Assembly (NCBI RefSeq): GCF_000380505.1
Contig: NZ_AQYH01000004.1
Span: 124,001-188,000, forward strand
Reading direction: 5' to 3'
Origin: Kaistia granuli DSM 23481
GTDB lineage: Bacteria; Pseudomonadota; Alphaproteobacteria; Rhizobiales; Kaistiaceae
Length of the DNA stretch: 64,000 nucleotides
Notes under the pieces: model-generated
Seen by the model: the letters and a program-made list of their open reading frames with translations, nothing else
Told to the model about the DNA's origin: nothing
The model's database searches: none
Translations under genes and position numbers: made by a program
Shown here: one piece after another, positions 28,243 to 36,964 of the stretch
Numbering within the stretch: the first letter of the stretch is position 1
Layout of the letters: each line of letters starts with the position of its first letter

Positions 28243-29205
28243 CTACTTCACCGCGCCAGCGGTCAGGCCCTTGACGATGTAGCGCTCGAGGAAGATGCCG
28301 ACGATGGCGAGCGGCGCGATCGCCGCCGTCGACAGCGCCGCCATCGACCACCAGTTGATGCCCTGCGAGCCGGTCTGGCTCGCGACCATCACGGGCAGCG
28401 TGTTGGCGTTGGTCGAGGTCAAAAGCGCTGCGAAGAAATACTCGTTCCAGCAGAGCACGACCGACAGGATGAAGGCGGCGACCATGCCGGGCAGCGAGAT
28501 CGGCAGCACGATCCGCAGGAACGCGCCCCAGGTCGAGCAGCCGTCGACGAGGGCCGCCTGTTCGAGCTCGACCGGGATGCCGCGGAACTGGTCCCGCATG
28601 ATCCAGATCACGATCGGCAGCACCATCAGCGTGTAGACGACGATCAGGCCGATCCGCGTGTCGAGCAGCGCCAGCTCCTTGTAGAGAACGAGGAACGGCA
28701 TGGCGAGCACGACCGGCGGCAGGATCAGCTGCGACAGGAAGAAGAACGAGATGTCGCGGTTGCGCCAGATCGCGAACTTGTAGTCGAAGCGAACGAGGCC
28801 GTAGGCGGCGAGCGAGCCGAGCACGACGGCCAGCAGCGATGCGCCGATCGCCATGATGGCCGAGTTCAGGAAGCGCTTCATGAACTCTTCGCGCACCGTC
28901 GAAGTGTTGAAGATCGTGTCCGGCGACAGGCCGATCGAGCGCCAGCCACGCCAGTCCGGCGTGTAGTCGACCCAGGGGATCAGGTGGCCCTGGGTGACAT
29001 CGACCGCGACCTTGAACGAGGTCGTGATCGTCCAGTAGATCGGGAACAGCGCGATGAAGGTCCACAGCAGCAACAGGCCGTAGATCGCGACCTTGGCGGC
29101 GATACGCTTGGTGTTGCTGGCGAACTCGCTCTGCGGCTCGCGATAGGTATAGGGCTTGCTGCGGGTGGCCATGCCGGATTGTGCTTTCATAATCGTGGCC
29201 ATCAC
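28243..29205 (-). CDS. Sugar ABC transporter permease (MalG type)
   Basis: 320 residues, longer than usual through a hydrophilic N-terminal tail of about 35 residues before the first membrane segment (IYGLLLLWTFIALFPIYWTI). The EAA loop EQAALVDGCSTWGAFLRIVL is present and the end is RYIVKGLTAGAVK. Its start overlaps the stop of the upstream permease by 4 bases. The exact start is unsure because several ATGs occur within the first 12 codons (positions 29205, 29202, 29190, 29172). It belongs to the third CUT1 importer of the window, again without an ATPase. Confidence 0.9.
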   Translation of the reverse strand: MMATIMKAQSGMATRSKPYTYREPQSEFASNTKRIAAKVAIYGLLLLWTFIALFPIYWTITTSFKVAVDVTQGHLIPWVDYTPDWRGWRSIGLSPDTIFNTSTVREEFMKRFLNSAIMAIGASLLAVVLGSLAAYGLVRFDYKFAIWRNRDISFFFLSQLILPPVVLAMPFLVLYKELALLDTRIGLIVVYTLMVLPIVIWIMRDQFRGIPVELEQAALVDGCSTWGAFLRIVLPISLPGMVAAFILSVVLCWNEYFFAALLTSTNANTLPVMVASQTGSQGINWWSMAALSTAAIAPLAIVGIFLERYIVKGLTAGAVK

Positions 29206-30314
29206 CCGGTCACCCGCTTCATCCAGCGGCTCGAACCCCAGAGCAGCAGCGCGACGAAAAGGGCGATCAGGATGAAGTAGAACTCGGCCACCATGGTGCC
29301 GTAGCCGACATTCGACCTGTCTCGGTATTCACGGAAGATGAAGCTCGACACCGTGTCGGTGGCGCCGCCGGGACCGCCGGAGGTGACTGTGATGACGATG
29401 TCGGCGAGCTTCAGCTGGAAGATGATGCGGATGATGATCGCGGTGATCGAGACCGGTAGCATCAAGGGGAAGATGATCTGCCAGAACGAGCGCCAGGGGC
29501 TAGCACCATCGACCTTGGCGGCTTCCAGGATCTCCTTCGGCAACGCCTGCAGGCCGGCGAGGAGTAGGATCATCACGAACGGGATCCAGACCCAGGCGTC
29601 CATCGCCATGATCGAGAAGCGGGCGATCCAGGGCGAGGCGAAGAAGGCCGGGTTTTCCCAGCCGAGGAAGCGGGCCAGCGTCGCCGCCGGGCCGAAGCGA
29701 TATTCCATCAGCGACTTGCCGACCATCCAGCCGACGGCGACGGGGCTCAGCATGAATGGCATCAGGAAGGCGACGCGGAAGAATTTTCGCGCGCGGATCT
29801 CGGCGTTGAGCAGCATGGCGAGGCCGAAGGCGATAGCGTATTGCACCAGCACCGCCAGCACGTAATAGGCCATGTTGCGCAGCGCGTTCCAGAAATAGCC
29901 GTCATTCATCAGCGCCCAGAAATTGGCGAGGCCATTGAACGAGCGCCCCTCGAACGAGGCGAGGTTCCAGTCGGTGAAGGCGATGTAGAGACCGGCGACG
30001 GTGGGGAAGATCACCACCGCGACGGTGAACAGGATGGCAGGCAGCACGAACAGCGCCCGCTTGCCGCCTTCACCGCGGATCATCACCTGGCCGACGCCGA
30101 GCGCCACGCCCCAGGCAAGATAGGCGTAGAGGACCGGGCGCCAGTTGGAAAAGCCGATATCGGTCTGGCCGGCGGCGTAGAAACCCTGGAGTATGGCGAT
30201 CGCGGCGAGCGCGATCGTCGCCAGCGTGATCAGCCATTTTCCGGCCGTCCGGCGTGCCTCGGGAATATCGTGAGCCGCGATCGTATCGTGCGCGGCCGCT
30301 GTCGAGGTCTGCAT
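29202..30314 (-). CDS. Sugar ABC transporter permease (MalF type, with long N-terminus)
   Basis: 370 residues from ATG 30314; an upstream TTG (30344) lacks a ribosome site. An extra N-terminal module of about 95 residues carries two hydrophobic segments (ITLATIALAAIAILQGFYAA and VLYAYLAWGVALGVGQVMI) ahead of the normal six-segment permease core, giving an eight-segment architecture like some MalF proteins. The EAA loop EAAKVDGASPWRSFWQIIFP is visible. The gene is 109 bases downstream of the binding-protein gene, across a terminator-like stem-loop. Confidence 0.88.
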   Translation of the reverse strand: MQTSTAAAHDTIAAHDIPEARRTAGKWLITLATIALAAIAILQGFYAAGQTDIGFSNWRPVLYAYLAWGVALGVGQVMIRGEGGKRALFVLPAILFTVAVVIFPTVAGLYIAFTDWNLASFEGRSFNGLANFWALMNDGYFWNALRNMAYYVLAVLVQYAIAFGLAMLLNAEIRARKFFRVAFLMPFMLSPVAVGWMVGKSLMEYRFGPAATLARFLGWENPAFFASPWIARFSIMAMDAWVWIPFVMILLLAGLQALPKEILEAAKVDGASPWRSFWQIIFPLMLPVSITAIIIRIIFQLKLADIVITVTSGGPGGATDTVSSFIFREYRDRSNVGYGTMVAEFYFILIALFVALLLWGSSRWMKRVTG

Positions 30315-30356
30315 GGTGGTTCGCTTCGTCAAAGAGCGTCGCAACGACGCTTGCAG

Positions 30357-30392
30357 AAAAAAGCGGCTGGCGACGCGTCAGCGCCGCCAGCC
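30357..30392 (-). terminator. Intra-operon intrinsic terminator/attenuator
   Basis: On the minus strand GGCTGGCG (30392-30385) pairs with CGCCAGCC (30372-30365), and a run of six T follows (30362-30357). It lies between the binding-protein gene and the first permease gene, so read-through must be partial. Two smaller hairpins flank it (about 30402-30422 and 30334-30352). Confidence 0.82.
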
Positions 30393-30423
30393 CCGGATGA
30401 TCAGCAGGTAAGACCTGCTTGGC

Positions 30424-32100
30424 TCAGAGACCGAGCGAGGCCTTGTAGAGCTCGATCTGCTTCTCGCGGCCGATCTGGTCGGTCAGCTTCTCCCAGGCGG
30501 CGGCGATCGCATCGGCGCCCTGCTGGGCGGTGTTCTGGCCGGCGAAGGTCTTGGCCAGTTCGTCCTCGGCGATCGAGTAGTACTGGAAGATGCCCGGAAT
30601 GCGCGGCTCGATCGCCGCGTTCGGGTGGTTGTAGCTGTCCTTGTTGGCGTTGAGATAGGCGGTGATGAACGCCTCGTCATAGCCGGCGGCAACCCATTCC
30701 GGGATGTTGAACTGGCTGTTCCGGTAGGGCTGGAAGCCCGACGGATAGGCCGACATCCAGAGCGCGATGTCCTTGCCGCCGAGATGGGCGGCAGCGGACC
30801 ATGCGGCCTTCTTCTTCTTCTCGTCCGCGTCGACGCGCGACATGACGTAGACGCCCCAGCCGAGGAAGGCCATGTTCGGCGCGTAGTTCGGGCCGCTGGC
30901 GAGCTTGTCCCACTGGCCGGTCTTGGCGTTGTAGACGTCGTCCGAGCCCGGCAGGATCGAGAAGCCGGTGACGTCGCCGACCACCGAGGTGTCGCTGGTC
31001 TTGGCGTTGGAGCCGACGTCGCCCCACCACGAGACCATCGAACCGGTGCCGCCGAGGAACTGCTGGAAGGCGGTGGTGTTCGGATCGGCGTTGATCTGGT
31101 CGGCCGGCTCAGACGGCAGCGCGTCAATCACGTCCTGGATGGCGCGCACCCAGGCCGGATTGTTGATGCGCGGCTTCATCGTGTCGGCGTCGAACAGCCA
31201 GGCCTTGTCGTCCGGATGCTTGGCGTAAGCGGTGGCGCGGCTGCCGAGGAAGTAGAAGCCGAAGCCGCCCCAGGCCTTCGGCGCGTCGAGATAGCCGTAG
31301 AGGTCCTGGCCGCCGAGCTTCTTGCCCTTGAGGAACTTGGTCGCGGCCTGAACCTGCTGCCAGGTCTTCGGCACCGCCCATTCGCCGGCATTGCCTTCTT
31401 CCTTCCACGCCTTGGCGAGGTCGGCATCGGCGAAGACGTCGGTGCGGTGGTTGAAGGTATGGCAGTCGCCGTCGATCGAGACGCGATAGGTCTTGCCGTT
31501 CCAGGTGCCGACCGGCGCCTTGAGGTAGCCGACATAGTCGTCCATGTCGATCTGGGCCTTGACCCAGTCCGGCATCTCGGAAGCGAGGCCCTTGCCGCAG
31601 ACATCGCCTTCGAACGGCGCGCCCATCTCGATGACGTCGAAATCGACGGTGCCGGTGGCGATCGATTGTTGCAGGCGGGCGTTGTAGTCAGCCTGGGCGA
31701 GATCGATCCAGTTGATCTTGGCGCCGGTATAGGCCTCCCACGGCTTCAGGAAGCCGCGGAACAGCATGTTGTGCAGGTTCTGGTTGTTGAGCCCCATGAA
31801 GGTCAGCTCGACGCCCGCGAACTCGCCTTCCTTGACGTTCTTCTTGGTGGCGTCGAGGACCATCTCGCCAACCTTCTGCCAGTCGGCATCGGTGGGCGAA
31901 CCGGCGCCGACACCGGGAACGGCCAGAAGCTGGGCGCGAAGGTCGCCGGCCTGCGCCATGGCGGGCTGGGCGAACAGGCTCGAGCCGCCCATGCCGAGCG
32001 CGCCGGTGGCAGCCAGTGCGCCAAGGCCGGCGGCGCCCTTCAGGATGCCGCGGCGGCTGGCCAGCCACTTCGAATGCTGATCGTAGTCCTGCTTCTTCAT
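30424..32100 (-). CDS. ABC transporter substrate-binding protein, large CUT1 type with Tat-like signal
   Basis: 558 residues, larger than typical family 1 proteins (about 430). The ATG at 32100 has a perfect GGGAGGGAG Shine-Dalgarno. The N-terminus has a twin-arginine-like ASRRGILKG (Arg16-Arg17), then a hydrophobic stretch and likely cleavage after AMA (residue 49). The body shows binding-protein motifs (LTFMGLNNQNLHNMLFRGF, FDVIEMGAPFEGDVCGKGL). It heads the importer operon, with a ribokinase-RbsD pair further upstream on the same strand. The ligand is unknown; a ribose-like or polyol ligand would fit the kinase. Confidence 0.88.
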   Translation of the reverse strand: MKKQDYDQHSKWLASRRGILKGAAGLGALAATGALGMGGSSLFAQPAMAQAGDLRAQLLAVPGVGAGSPTDADWQKVGEMVLDATKKNVKEGEFAGVELTFMGLNNQNLHNMLFRGFLKPWEAYTGAKINWIDLAQADYNARLQQSIATGTVDFDVIEMGAPFEGDVCGKGLASEMPDWVKAQIDMDDYVGYLKAPVGTWNGKTYRVSIDGDCHTFNHRTDVFADADLAKAWKEEGNAGEWAVPKTWQQVQAATKFLKGKKLGGQDLYGYLDAPKAWGGFGFYFLGSRATAYAKHPDDKAWLFDADTMKPRINNPAWVRAIQDVIDALPSEPADQINADPNTTAFQQFLGGTGSMVSWWGDVGSNAKTSDTSVVGDVTGFSILPGSDDVYNAKTGQWDKLASGPNYAPNMAFLGWGVYVMSRVDADEKKKKAAWSAAAHLGGKDIALWMSAYPSGFQPYRNSQFNIPEWVAAGYDEAFITAYLNANKDSYNHPNAAIEPRIPGIFQYYSIAEDELAKTFAGQNTAQQGADAIAAAWEKLTDQIGREKQIELYKASLGL

Positions 32101-32493
32101 GAAAACTCCCTCCCAAAATGATGTGTCGCGGCCTTTGCTGCGCTTCGCCGCATCCCGTTGACCGGTTCGCTGGCGCGCATGCGAAAACCCGCAATGGAGA
32201 CGCAATATCCGTCTCCATTCTCCCCCCGCGTCGCCCTCCAGCGACGCAATTCAGTTCCGGTTGAGATCGCCGCAACCAAGCTTCCGATCCACCGGGCGAC
32301 AACAAGAGCCATAAATGCGCGACGCGTCAATCCGGAAGATGGAAGTGCCCCCTACCCAGGGGAATAGCCATTGATTTTGCTGATGAAACAGTAAGGCTTA
32401 ACTATGTCTGATCTATAGGATTGGAAAGGCTAACTTATAGTCAGGCATAGTTGATCTGTGTCGCGAAAATCAGCCCCGCTCGCCGCGCTTGGG
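32101..32493 (-). promoter_or_regulatory. Upstream region of third importer operon
   Basis: 393 bases with no gene. The part next to the binding-protein gene is of average composition. The distal part (32365-32460) is AT-rich and contains the long inverted repeat listed separately. The promoter of the importer operon should be here, since the ribokinase gene ends at 32494. Confidence 0.5.
32400..32452. repeat. Near-perfect inverted repeat, candidate operator pair
   Basis: AACTATGTCTGA (32400-32411) is matched 11 of 12 by the complement of TCAGGCATAGTT (32441-32452). The pairing extends inwards over CTATA on both sides with one bulged base. No T-run follows on either strand, so a terminator is unlikely. 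Two facing copies of a 12-base site suggest a regulator binding as a pair of dimers. Confidence 0.6.
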
Positions 32494-33432
32494 CTAGACT
32501 CCGGCCCCTGCCAGCAGCGCTTCGACTTCGGCGAGATAGGGCATGGAGGGCGCGGTGCCCGCGCGCGTGACCGAGATGCCGGCGACGGCGCAGCCGAAGC
32601 GGGCCGCTTCGACCGGATCGGCGCCGCGGGCGAGGGCCGCCGCGAAGCCGCCATTGAAGGCGTCGCCGGCGCCGGCCGTCTCTACGACTGGTCCTGGCGC
32701 CATAGCCGGAACGTGGGTCGAGCCGTCGCGGCTGTGCAGCAGCACACCGGCCTCGCCGAGCGTGATTAGCGCCGTGCCGACGCCCTTGTCGAGGAACGCG
32801 TCGCCGGCCCGGCGCGCGCTGGCGAGATCGGTGACGGCGACGCCGGTCAGGAACGACGCCTCGCTCTCGTTCGGCGTGACATAGTCGCAGAGCGCATAGA
32901 GCGCGTCGTCGAACGGTTCGGCAGGTGCAGGGTTGAAGATCGTTGTCACGCCGGCGGCGCGGGCGATTTCGAGCCCTCGCCGCGCGGCCGCCACGGGCTG
33001 TTCGAGCTGGGTGATGAAGACCGCCGCCGCGCGAATGGCGTCGGCCGCCGCCTCGACGTCGCCGGCGCCGATTGTCGCGGCGGCTCCCGGCACGACGATG
33101 ATGGCGTTCTCGCCCGATTGGTCGTTGACGTAGATGAAGGCGGCGCCGGTCGGCTGGTCGTCGAGTTCCGCGACACGCGCGACAATTCCCTCGGCCCGCC
33201 AGGTGTCGAGCGCGATCGCGCCGAACGCATCCTTGCCGACCTTCGAGAGGAAGGTCACCGGCGCGCCGGCCCGCGCCGCGGCGACCGCCTGGTTCGAGCC
33301 CTTGCCGCCGGGCCCCATCTTGAAGCCGGATCCGGCGATGGTCTCGCCGATGCCGGGCATACGCCCCGCCCGAAAAGCGAGGTCCGCCACGAAGATACCG
33401 AGAATGGCGACGCCGCGCCGTGTCTCCGCCAT
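32494..33432 (-). CDS. rbsK: Ribokinase-like PfkB-family sugar kinase
   Basis: 312 residues from ATG 33432 (MAETRRG). PfkB features are present: the N-terminal GIFVADLAFRAGRMPGIGET, the substrate/cation loop MGPGGKGSNQAVAAARAG near residue 40-57, and the C-terminal signature with the catalytic aspartate VVETAGAGDAFNGGFAAALA. It resembles RbsK, which phosphorylates ribose at O5. It is 14 bases after an RbsD/FucU gene and on the same strand as the importer below, so together they could import, epimerise at the anomeric carbon and phosphorylate one pentose or 6-deoxyhexose. The long in-frame extension upstream is spurious. Confidence 0.92.
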   Translation of the reverse strand: MAETRRGVAILGIFVADLAFRAGRMPGIGETIAGSGFKMGPGGKGSNQAVAAARAGAPVTFLSKVGKDAFGAIALDTWRAEGIVARVAELDDQPTGAAFIYVNDQSGENAIIVVPGAAATIGAGDVEAAADAIRAAAVFITQLEQPVAAARRGLEIARAAGVTTIFNPAPAEPFDDALYALCDYVTPNESEASFLTGVAVTDLASARRAGDAFLDKGVGTALITLGEAGVLLHSRDGSTHVPAMAPGPVVETAGAGDAFNGGFAAALARGADPVEAARFGCAVAGISVTRAGTAPSMPYLAEVEALLAGAGV

Positions 33433-33446
33433 GCTGCGTCTCCGAC

Positions 33447-33902
33447 CTAGCGCGCGTCGGGCGGAATGACGCCCTTTTTCAGGATGAAGCAGCCATAGAA
33501 GCGGCGTTCGCCGGTCTGGATGACGCAATAGGCATTCTTCGCCCGTTCGTAGAACTCGAAGCGCTCGACCGAACCCATCGGCCAGGAGCGGCCCTCGGCG
33601 GCGTCGATCTCGGCCTGCACTTCGTTCTGCACGTCGGGAAGCTGGTCGGGGCTGCCGACGATTTCCATCCGGAGCGCCGGCTGGTCGACGAAGCTGTCGA
33701 GCGGCAGGACGGAGAGGATCGCGCGCGCTGCCTGCGCGGCCGAGACATTGTCGATGCGCAGCAGTTCGCCCAGCACGGTCTCGCGGGCAACGGCGTCGGC
33801 CGGGAAATTGGTGTCGCAGATGACGAGGTCGTCGCCATGTCCCATCGCCCTCAGGGCGTACAGAACATCCGCGTTCAGAAGCGGGTCGATCGATTTCAGC
33901 AT
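33447..33902 (-). CDS. RbsD/FucU-family sugar mutarotase
   Basis: 151 residues, FucU-sized. The conserved N-terminus MLKSIDPLLNADVLYALRAM then GHGDDLVICDTNFPAD carries the catalytic histidine in GHGD. The C-terminal FYERAKNAYCVIQTGERRFYG provides the conserved tyrosines. The family interconverts alpha and beta anomers of ribose or fucose so that the kinase gets the right form. It is the first gene of the rbsK pair and is divergent from the DHFR-like gene. Confidence 0.93.
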   Translation of the reverse strand: MLKSIDPLLNADVLYALRAMGHGDDLVICDTNFPADAVARETVLGELLRIDNVSAAQAARAILSVLPLDSFVDQPALRMEIVGSPDQLPDVQNEVQAEIDAAEGRSWPMGSVERFEFYERAKNAYCVIQTGERRFYGCFILKKGVIPPDAR

Positions 33903-34096
33903 GAAGTCCCTCCGTTGGTCGTCCGTCCGCTTGGCACGGATCTTCGGGCGGCCGGTCCGGCGCGCCGTGCCGGCACTCTAGCGTGACATTCGGCGCGGCG
34001 GGAATGGGGTCCGGGATGGAAAGAATTCCGCCTGTCGATATCGCCCGCGTTCGAACGTCGTCGTTCGGACAAGGGCAGCGACGAAGGAGAGATCCG

Positions 34097-34660
34097 GTGA
34101 ATCGATTGACAGTCTTCAACCAGGTGACGCTCGACGGTTATTTCGCCGGTCGGGATGGCGATCTCGGCTGGGCCCATCGCGGCGACGATGACGAGTGGAA
34201 CGCGTTCCTGGCCGATAACGCCGAACAAGGCGGCCACCTCGTCTTCGGACGGGTCACCTATGAGATGATGGCGAGCTACTGGCCGACGCCGATGGCCTCG
34301 GCGGCCGATCCGGTCGTGGCACGGGCCATGAATGCTCTGCCGAAGACGGTGTTCTCGCGGACCCTCAAGGCACCCTCCTGGCAAAACACCCAGCTCGCGA
34401 CCGCGGATCCCGCGACGGAGATCCGGGCGCTGAAGGCTGGCTCCGAGCGCGATCTGGTGATCCTCGGTAGTGGCAGCCTGGTGGCGCAGCTCGCGTCGAC
34501 GGGTCTGATCGACCTCTACCAGCTGATCGTCAATCCGGTCGTGCTGGGCGAGGGCTGGGCCCTGTTCGAGGGCGCGAGGCGGCGGCTCGATCTTCGTCTC
34601 GCCGACATTCGCCGCTTCGCCAATGGCAATGTGCTGCTCAGCTACGAACAGCGGGGTTGA
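34097..34660 (+). CDS. Dihydrofolate reductase-like (RibD C-terminal fold) protein
   Basis: 187 residues from a GTG at 34097 with a GAAGGAGAG Shine-Dalgarno; an earlier in-frame start adds junk sequence. The pattern VFNQVTLDGYFAGRDGDLGW, then GHLVFGRVTYEMMASYWP and GSGSLVAQLASTGLIDLYQL, is that of the large group of dihydrofolate-reductase-family proteins (RibD C-terminal domain) of unknown substrate. It probably binds NAD(P)H. It ends 9 bases from the convergent IclR gene and is not obviously linked to either neighbouring operon. Confidence 0.85.
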   Translation: MNRLTVFNQVTLDGYFAGRDGDLGWAHRGDDDEWNAFLADNAEQGGHLVFGRVTYEMMASYWPTPMASAADPVVARAMNALPKTVFSRTLKAPSWQNTQLATADPATEIRALKAGSERDLVILGSGSLVAQLASTGLIDLYQLIVNPVVLGEGWALFEGARRRLDLRLADIRRFANGNVLLSYEQRG

Positions 34661-34669
34661 GCCGGTCCT

Positions 34670-35473
34670 TCAGTCGGGATCGCCGGCCAGGCGCTGATAG
34701 TGCGACGAGGCGAGTTGCTGCGAGATCTGTGTCGTCGCCTGGCGCAGCCTTGCGATCAGCCGCGGCCGGATCTCGTCCGTCACCCGCCGCTCCGGCGCCG
34801 AGACGCTGATGGCGGCGACGGGATAGCCGATCTCGTTGAGGATGGGGACCCCGATGCACATGGTGCCTTCCTCGTTCTCGCCGACCTCGATGGCGACACC
34901 TTCCGCAGCCGCGTCGGCGAGTTGCCTTTCGATCGTCTTCAGCTGCGTGATCGTCCGGAGCGTTCGTTGCGGCAAGGCGTCGGACAGCAGCTTGTTGCGC
35001 TCGTCGAGCGGCAATTGCGCCAGGATCGCCTTGCCGAGCGCGGTCGAGTGGACGGGATCGCGGCTGCCGATCCGCGCCTGCATGCGCAGCGCCCGGGTCG
35101 ATTCGATGATGTCGATATAGACGACGTGGTTGTCGGCCAGCACGGCGAGATTGGTGGTCTCGTTGAATTCGCGGTTGATCTCGGTCAGCGCCGGCAGCGC
35201 GCAATCGCGCAGGCGTTGGATGCTCTTGTCGGCGGTGGCAAGCGCGCGGAAGCGGATGCCGACGCTGTAGCGGTCGCTGCCGGCGTCATAGGTGAGGAAG
35301 CCGGCAGCACTCAGCGTGCGCAGATAGCGGAACACGCTGGTCTTCGGCAGGCCGAGTTCGGCGGCGATCGTCGTCAGCGAGGCCGGGTGTCCCTTCTGCG
35401 CGATTGCGTCGAGAACCTTCAGGGCCTTGAGGACGGGGCCGACTATGTAGCGGTCGTCTGTTGCCGTGCTCAT
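34670..35473 (-). CDS. IclR-family transcriptional regulator
   Basis: 267 residues from ATG 35473; a TTG at 35488 is an alternative. The winged helix (about residues 12-70) shows GPVLKALKVLDAIAQKGHPA then LTTIAAELGLPKTSVFRYLR, and the effector domain has GSRDPVHSTALGKAILAQLP and the usual GxPI (CIGVPILNEIGYPVAAISVS). It is divergent from the aminotransferase-importer operon, with a symmetric operator candidate in between, so it almost surely controls that operon in response to its nutrient. Confidence 0.93.
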   Translation of the reverse strand: MSTATDDRYIVGPVLKALKVLDAIAQKGHPASLTTIAAELGLPKTSVFRYLRTLSAAGFLTYDAGSDRYSVGIRFRALATADKSIQRLRDCALPALTEINREFNETTNLAVLADNHVVYIDIIESTRALRMQARIGSRDPVHSTALGKAILAQLPLDERNKLLSDALPQRTLRTITQLKTIERQLADAAAEGVAIEVGENEEGTMCIGVPILNEIGYPVAAISVSAPERRVTDEIRPRLIARLRQATTQISQQLASSHYQRLAGDPD

Positions 35474-35541
35474 CTTCTGCTGATCCAATCCTGTCCGACT
35501 GGCGGGGAAACTAGCTTTTTTCCGCCACGCGAAACAAGCAT

Positions 35542-35558
35542 CCGTTTACATGAAACGG
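35542..35558. promoter_or_regulatory. Candidate IclR operator
   Basis: The perfect palindrome CCGTTT-N5-AAACGG lies in the 129-base spacer between the divergent IclR and aminotransferase genes, 45 bases before the aminotransferase start. Size and spacing suit an IclR dimer. Confidence 0.55.
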
Positions 35559-35602
35559 CCCATCTGGCTTGGTGCGGGGACAGCCAAGCAGAGGAGCTAG
35601 CG

Positions 35603-36964
35603 TTGAGCATCCACAACCAGGCGGACACCATGACCACCGAAGCCGCCCAGTCGTCCAAGCCGTTGACCTTCGACCGTTCGGTCGAGGAAATCCGCCGCAA
35701 CGCCCAGTGGATCGCCGGCGGCGTCAACAGCAATTTCCGCATGAACATCTCGCCGACGCCGCTCGTCTTCGAGAAGGCGGAAGGCCCGTATCTGTTCGAC
35801 GTCGATGGCAACAAGCTCATCGACTATTATCTCGGCATGGGGCCGATGATCCTCGGCCACAACCCGCAGGCGCTCACCGACGCCGTCACCGAGCAGATGC
35901 GGCACGGCATCCTGTTCGGTGGCCAGTCCAAGGTCGAGACCGAAGCGGCCCGCCTCGTCTGCGAGATGGTTCCCTGCGCCGAGCGCATGCGCTTCGCTTC
36001 CTCCGGCTCCGAGGCCGACCAGGCCGCGCTGCGGCTCGCCCGCGCCGCCACCGGCCGCCAGGTCATCATCAAGTTCGAGGGCCACTATCACGGCTGGTTC
36101 GACAACGTGCTGTGGTCGACCGCCCCGGCGCTCGACGCGGCAGGTCCTGCCGACAAGCCCGTGCCGGTCGCCGGCAGCAAGGGCCAGCTGCCGCAGTCGT
36201 CCGAGGGACTCGAGGTCCTGCCCTGGAACAATCTGGCGCTTCTCCAGGCGCGTCTTGCCAAGGGCGACGTCGCCGGCGTGATCATGGAAGCGACCATGTG
36301 CAACGCGGGCGCCATCCATCCGGCGCCGGGCTATCTCGAAGGCGTGCGCGAGGCCTGCACCAAGGCCGGCACCATCCTGATCTTCGACGAGGTCATCACC
36401 GGCTTCCGTCTCGGCGCCGGCGGCGCGCAGGCGCATTTCGGCGTCACGCCGGATCTCGCCACCTTCGGCAAGGCGATCGCCAACGGCTTCCCGGTCGCCG
36501 CCATCGCCGGCCGCGCCGACCTGCTCGACATGTTCGTCTCGGGCGGCGTCGTGCATGGCGGCACCTACAATTCGCAGCCGCTCTCGATGGCTGCGACCGT
36601 CGCCTCGCTGAAGTCGCTGACGCCGGAGCTCTACGCCACGATCGGCCGCAACGGCACGCGCCTGATGGAGGGCATGCGCGCCATCTTCGACAAGGCCGGC
36701 GTCAAGGCGGTCGTCACCGGCTATCCGCAGATCTTCCACGTCGCCTTCGGCCTCGACGCGCCGGCGGTCGACTATCGCGATCTCGCCCGTTCCGACAAGA
36801 AGGCTTATGTCGCCTTCACGACCGCGCTGCTGAAGCGCGGCGTCCGCGCGCTCGAGCGCGGCGCATGGTTCATGTCGATCACGCATGACGAGGCGGTGGT
36901 CGATGCGACGCTGGCCGCCGTCGAGGGCGCCGTCGGCGAGCTGAAGGCCGGCGGTATCCTGTAG
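35603..36964 (+). CDS. Class III aminotransferase (glutamate-1-semialdehyde aminomutase-like)
   Basis: 453 residues if started at the TTG at 35603, which has a GAGGAG Shine-Dalgarno seven bases away; the first ATG (35630) has none. The PLP-dependent fold is clear: GVNSNFRM, FASSGSEADQAALRLARAAT (phosphate binding), Asp262 in FDEVITGFR and the Schiff-base lysine Lys290 in LATFGKAIANG. It resembles HemL but sits with an amino acid importer and an IclR gene, so a catabolic transaminase is far more likely, perhaps for a beta-amino acid, as for beta-phenylalanine or beta-aminoisobutyrate transaminases of this class. Transcription likely continues into the importer genes 249 bases later. Confidence 0.9.
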   Translation: MSIHNQADTMTTEAAQSSKPLTFDRSVEEIRRNAQWIAGGVNSNFRMNISPTPLVFEKAEGPYLFDVDGNKLIDYYLGMGPMILGHNPQALTDAVTEQMRHGILFGGQSKVETEAARLVCEMVPCAERMRFASSGSEADQAALRLARAATGRQVIIKFEGHYHGWFDNVLWSTAPALDAAGPADKPVPVAGSKGQLPQSSEGLEVLPWNNLALLQARLAKGDVAGVIMEATMCNAGAIHPAPGYLEGVREACTKAGTILIFDEVITGFRLGAGGAQAHFGVTPDLATFGKAIANGFPVAAIAGRADLLDMFVSGGVVHGGTYNSQPLSMAATVASLKSLTPELYATIGRNGTRLMEGMRAIFDKAGVKAVVTGYPQIFHVAFGLDAPAVDYRDLARSDKKAYVAFTTALLKRGVRALERGAWFMSITHDEAVVDATLAAVEGAVGELKAGGIL

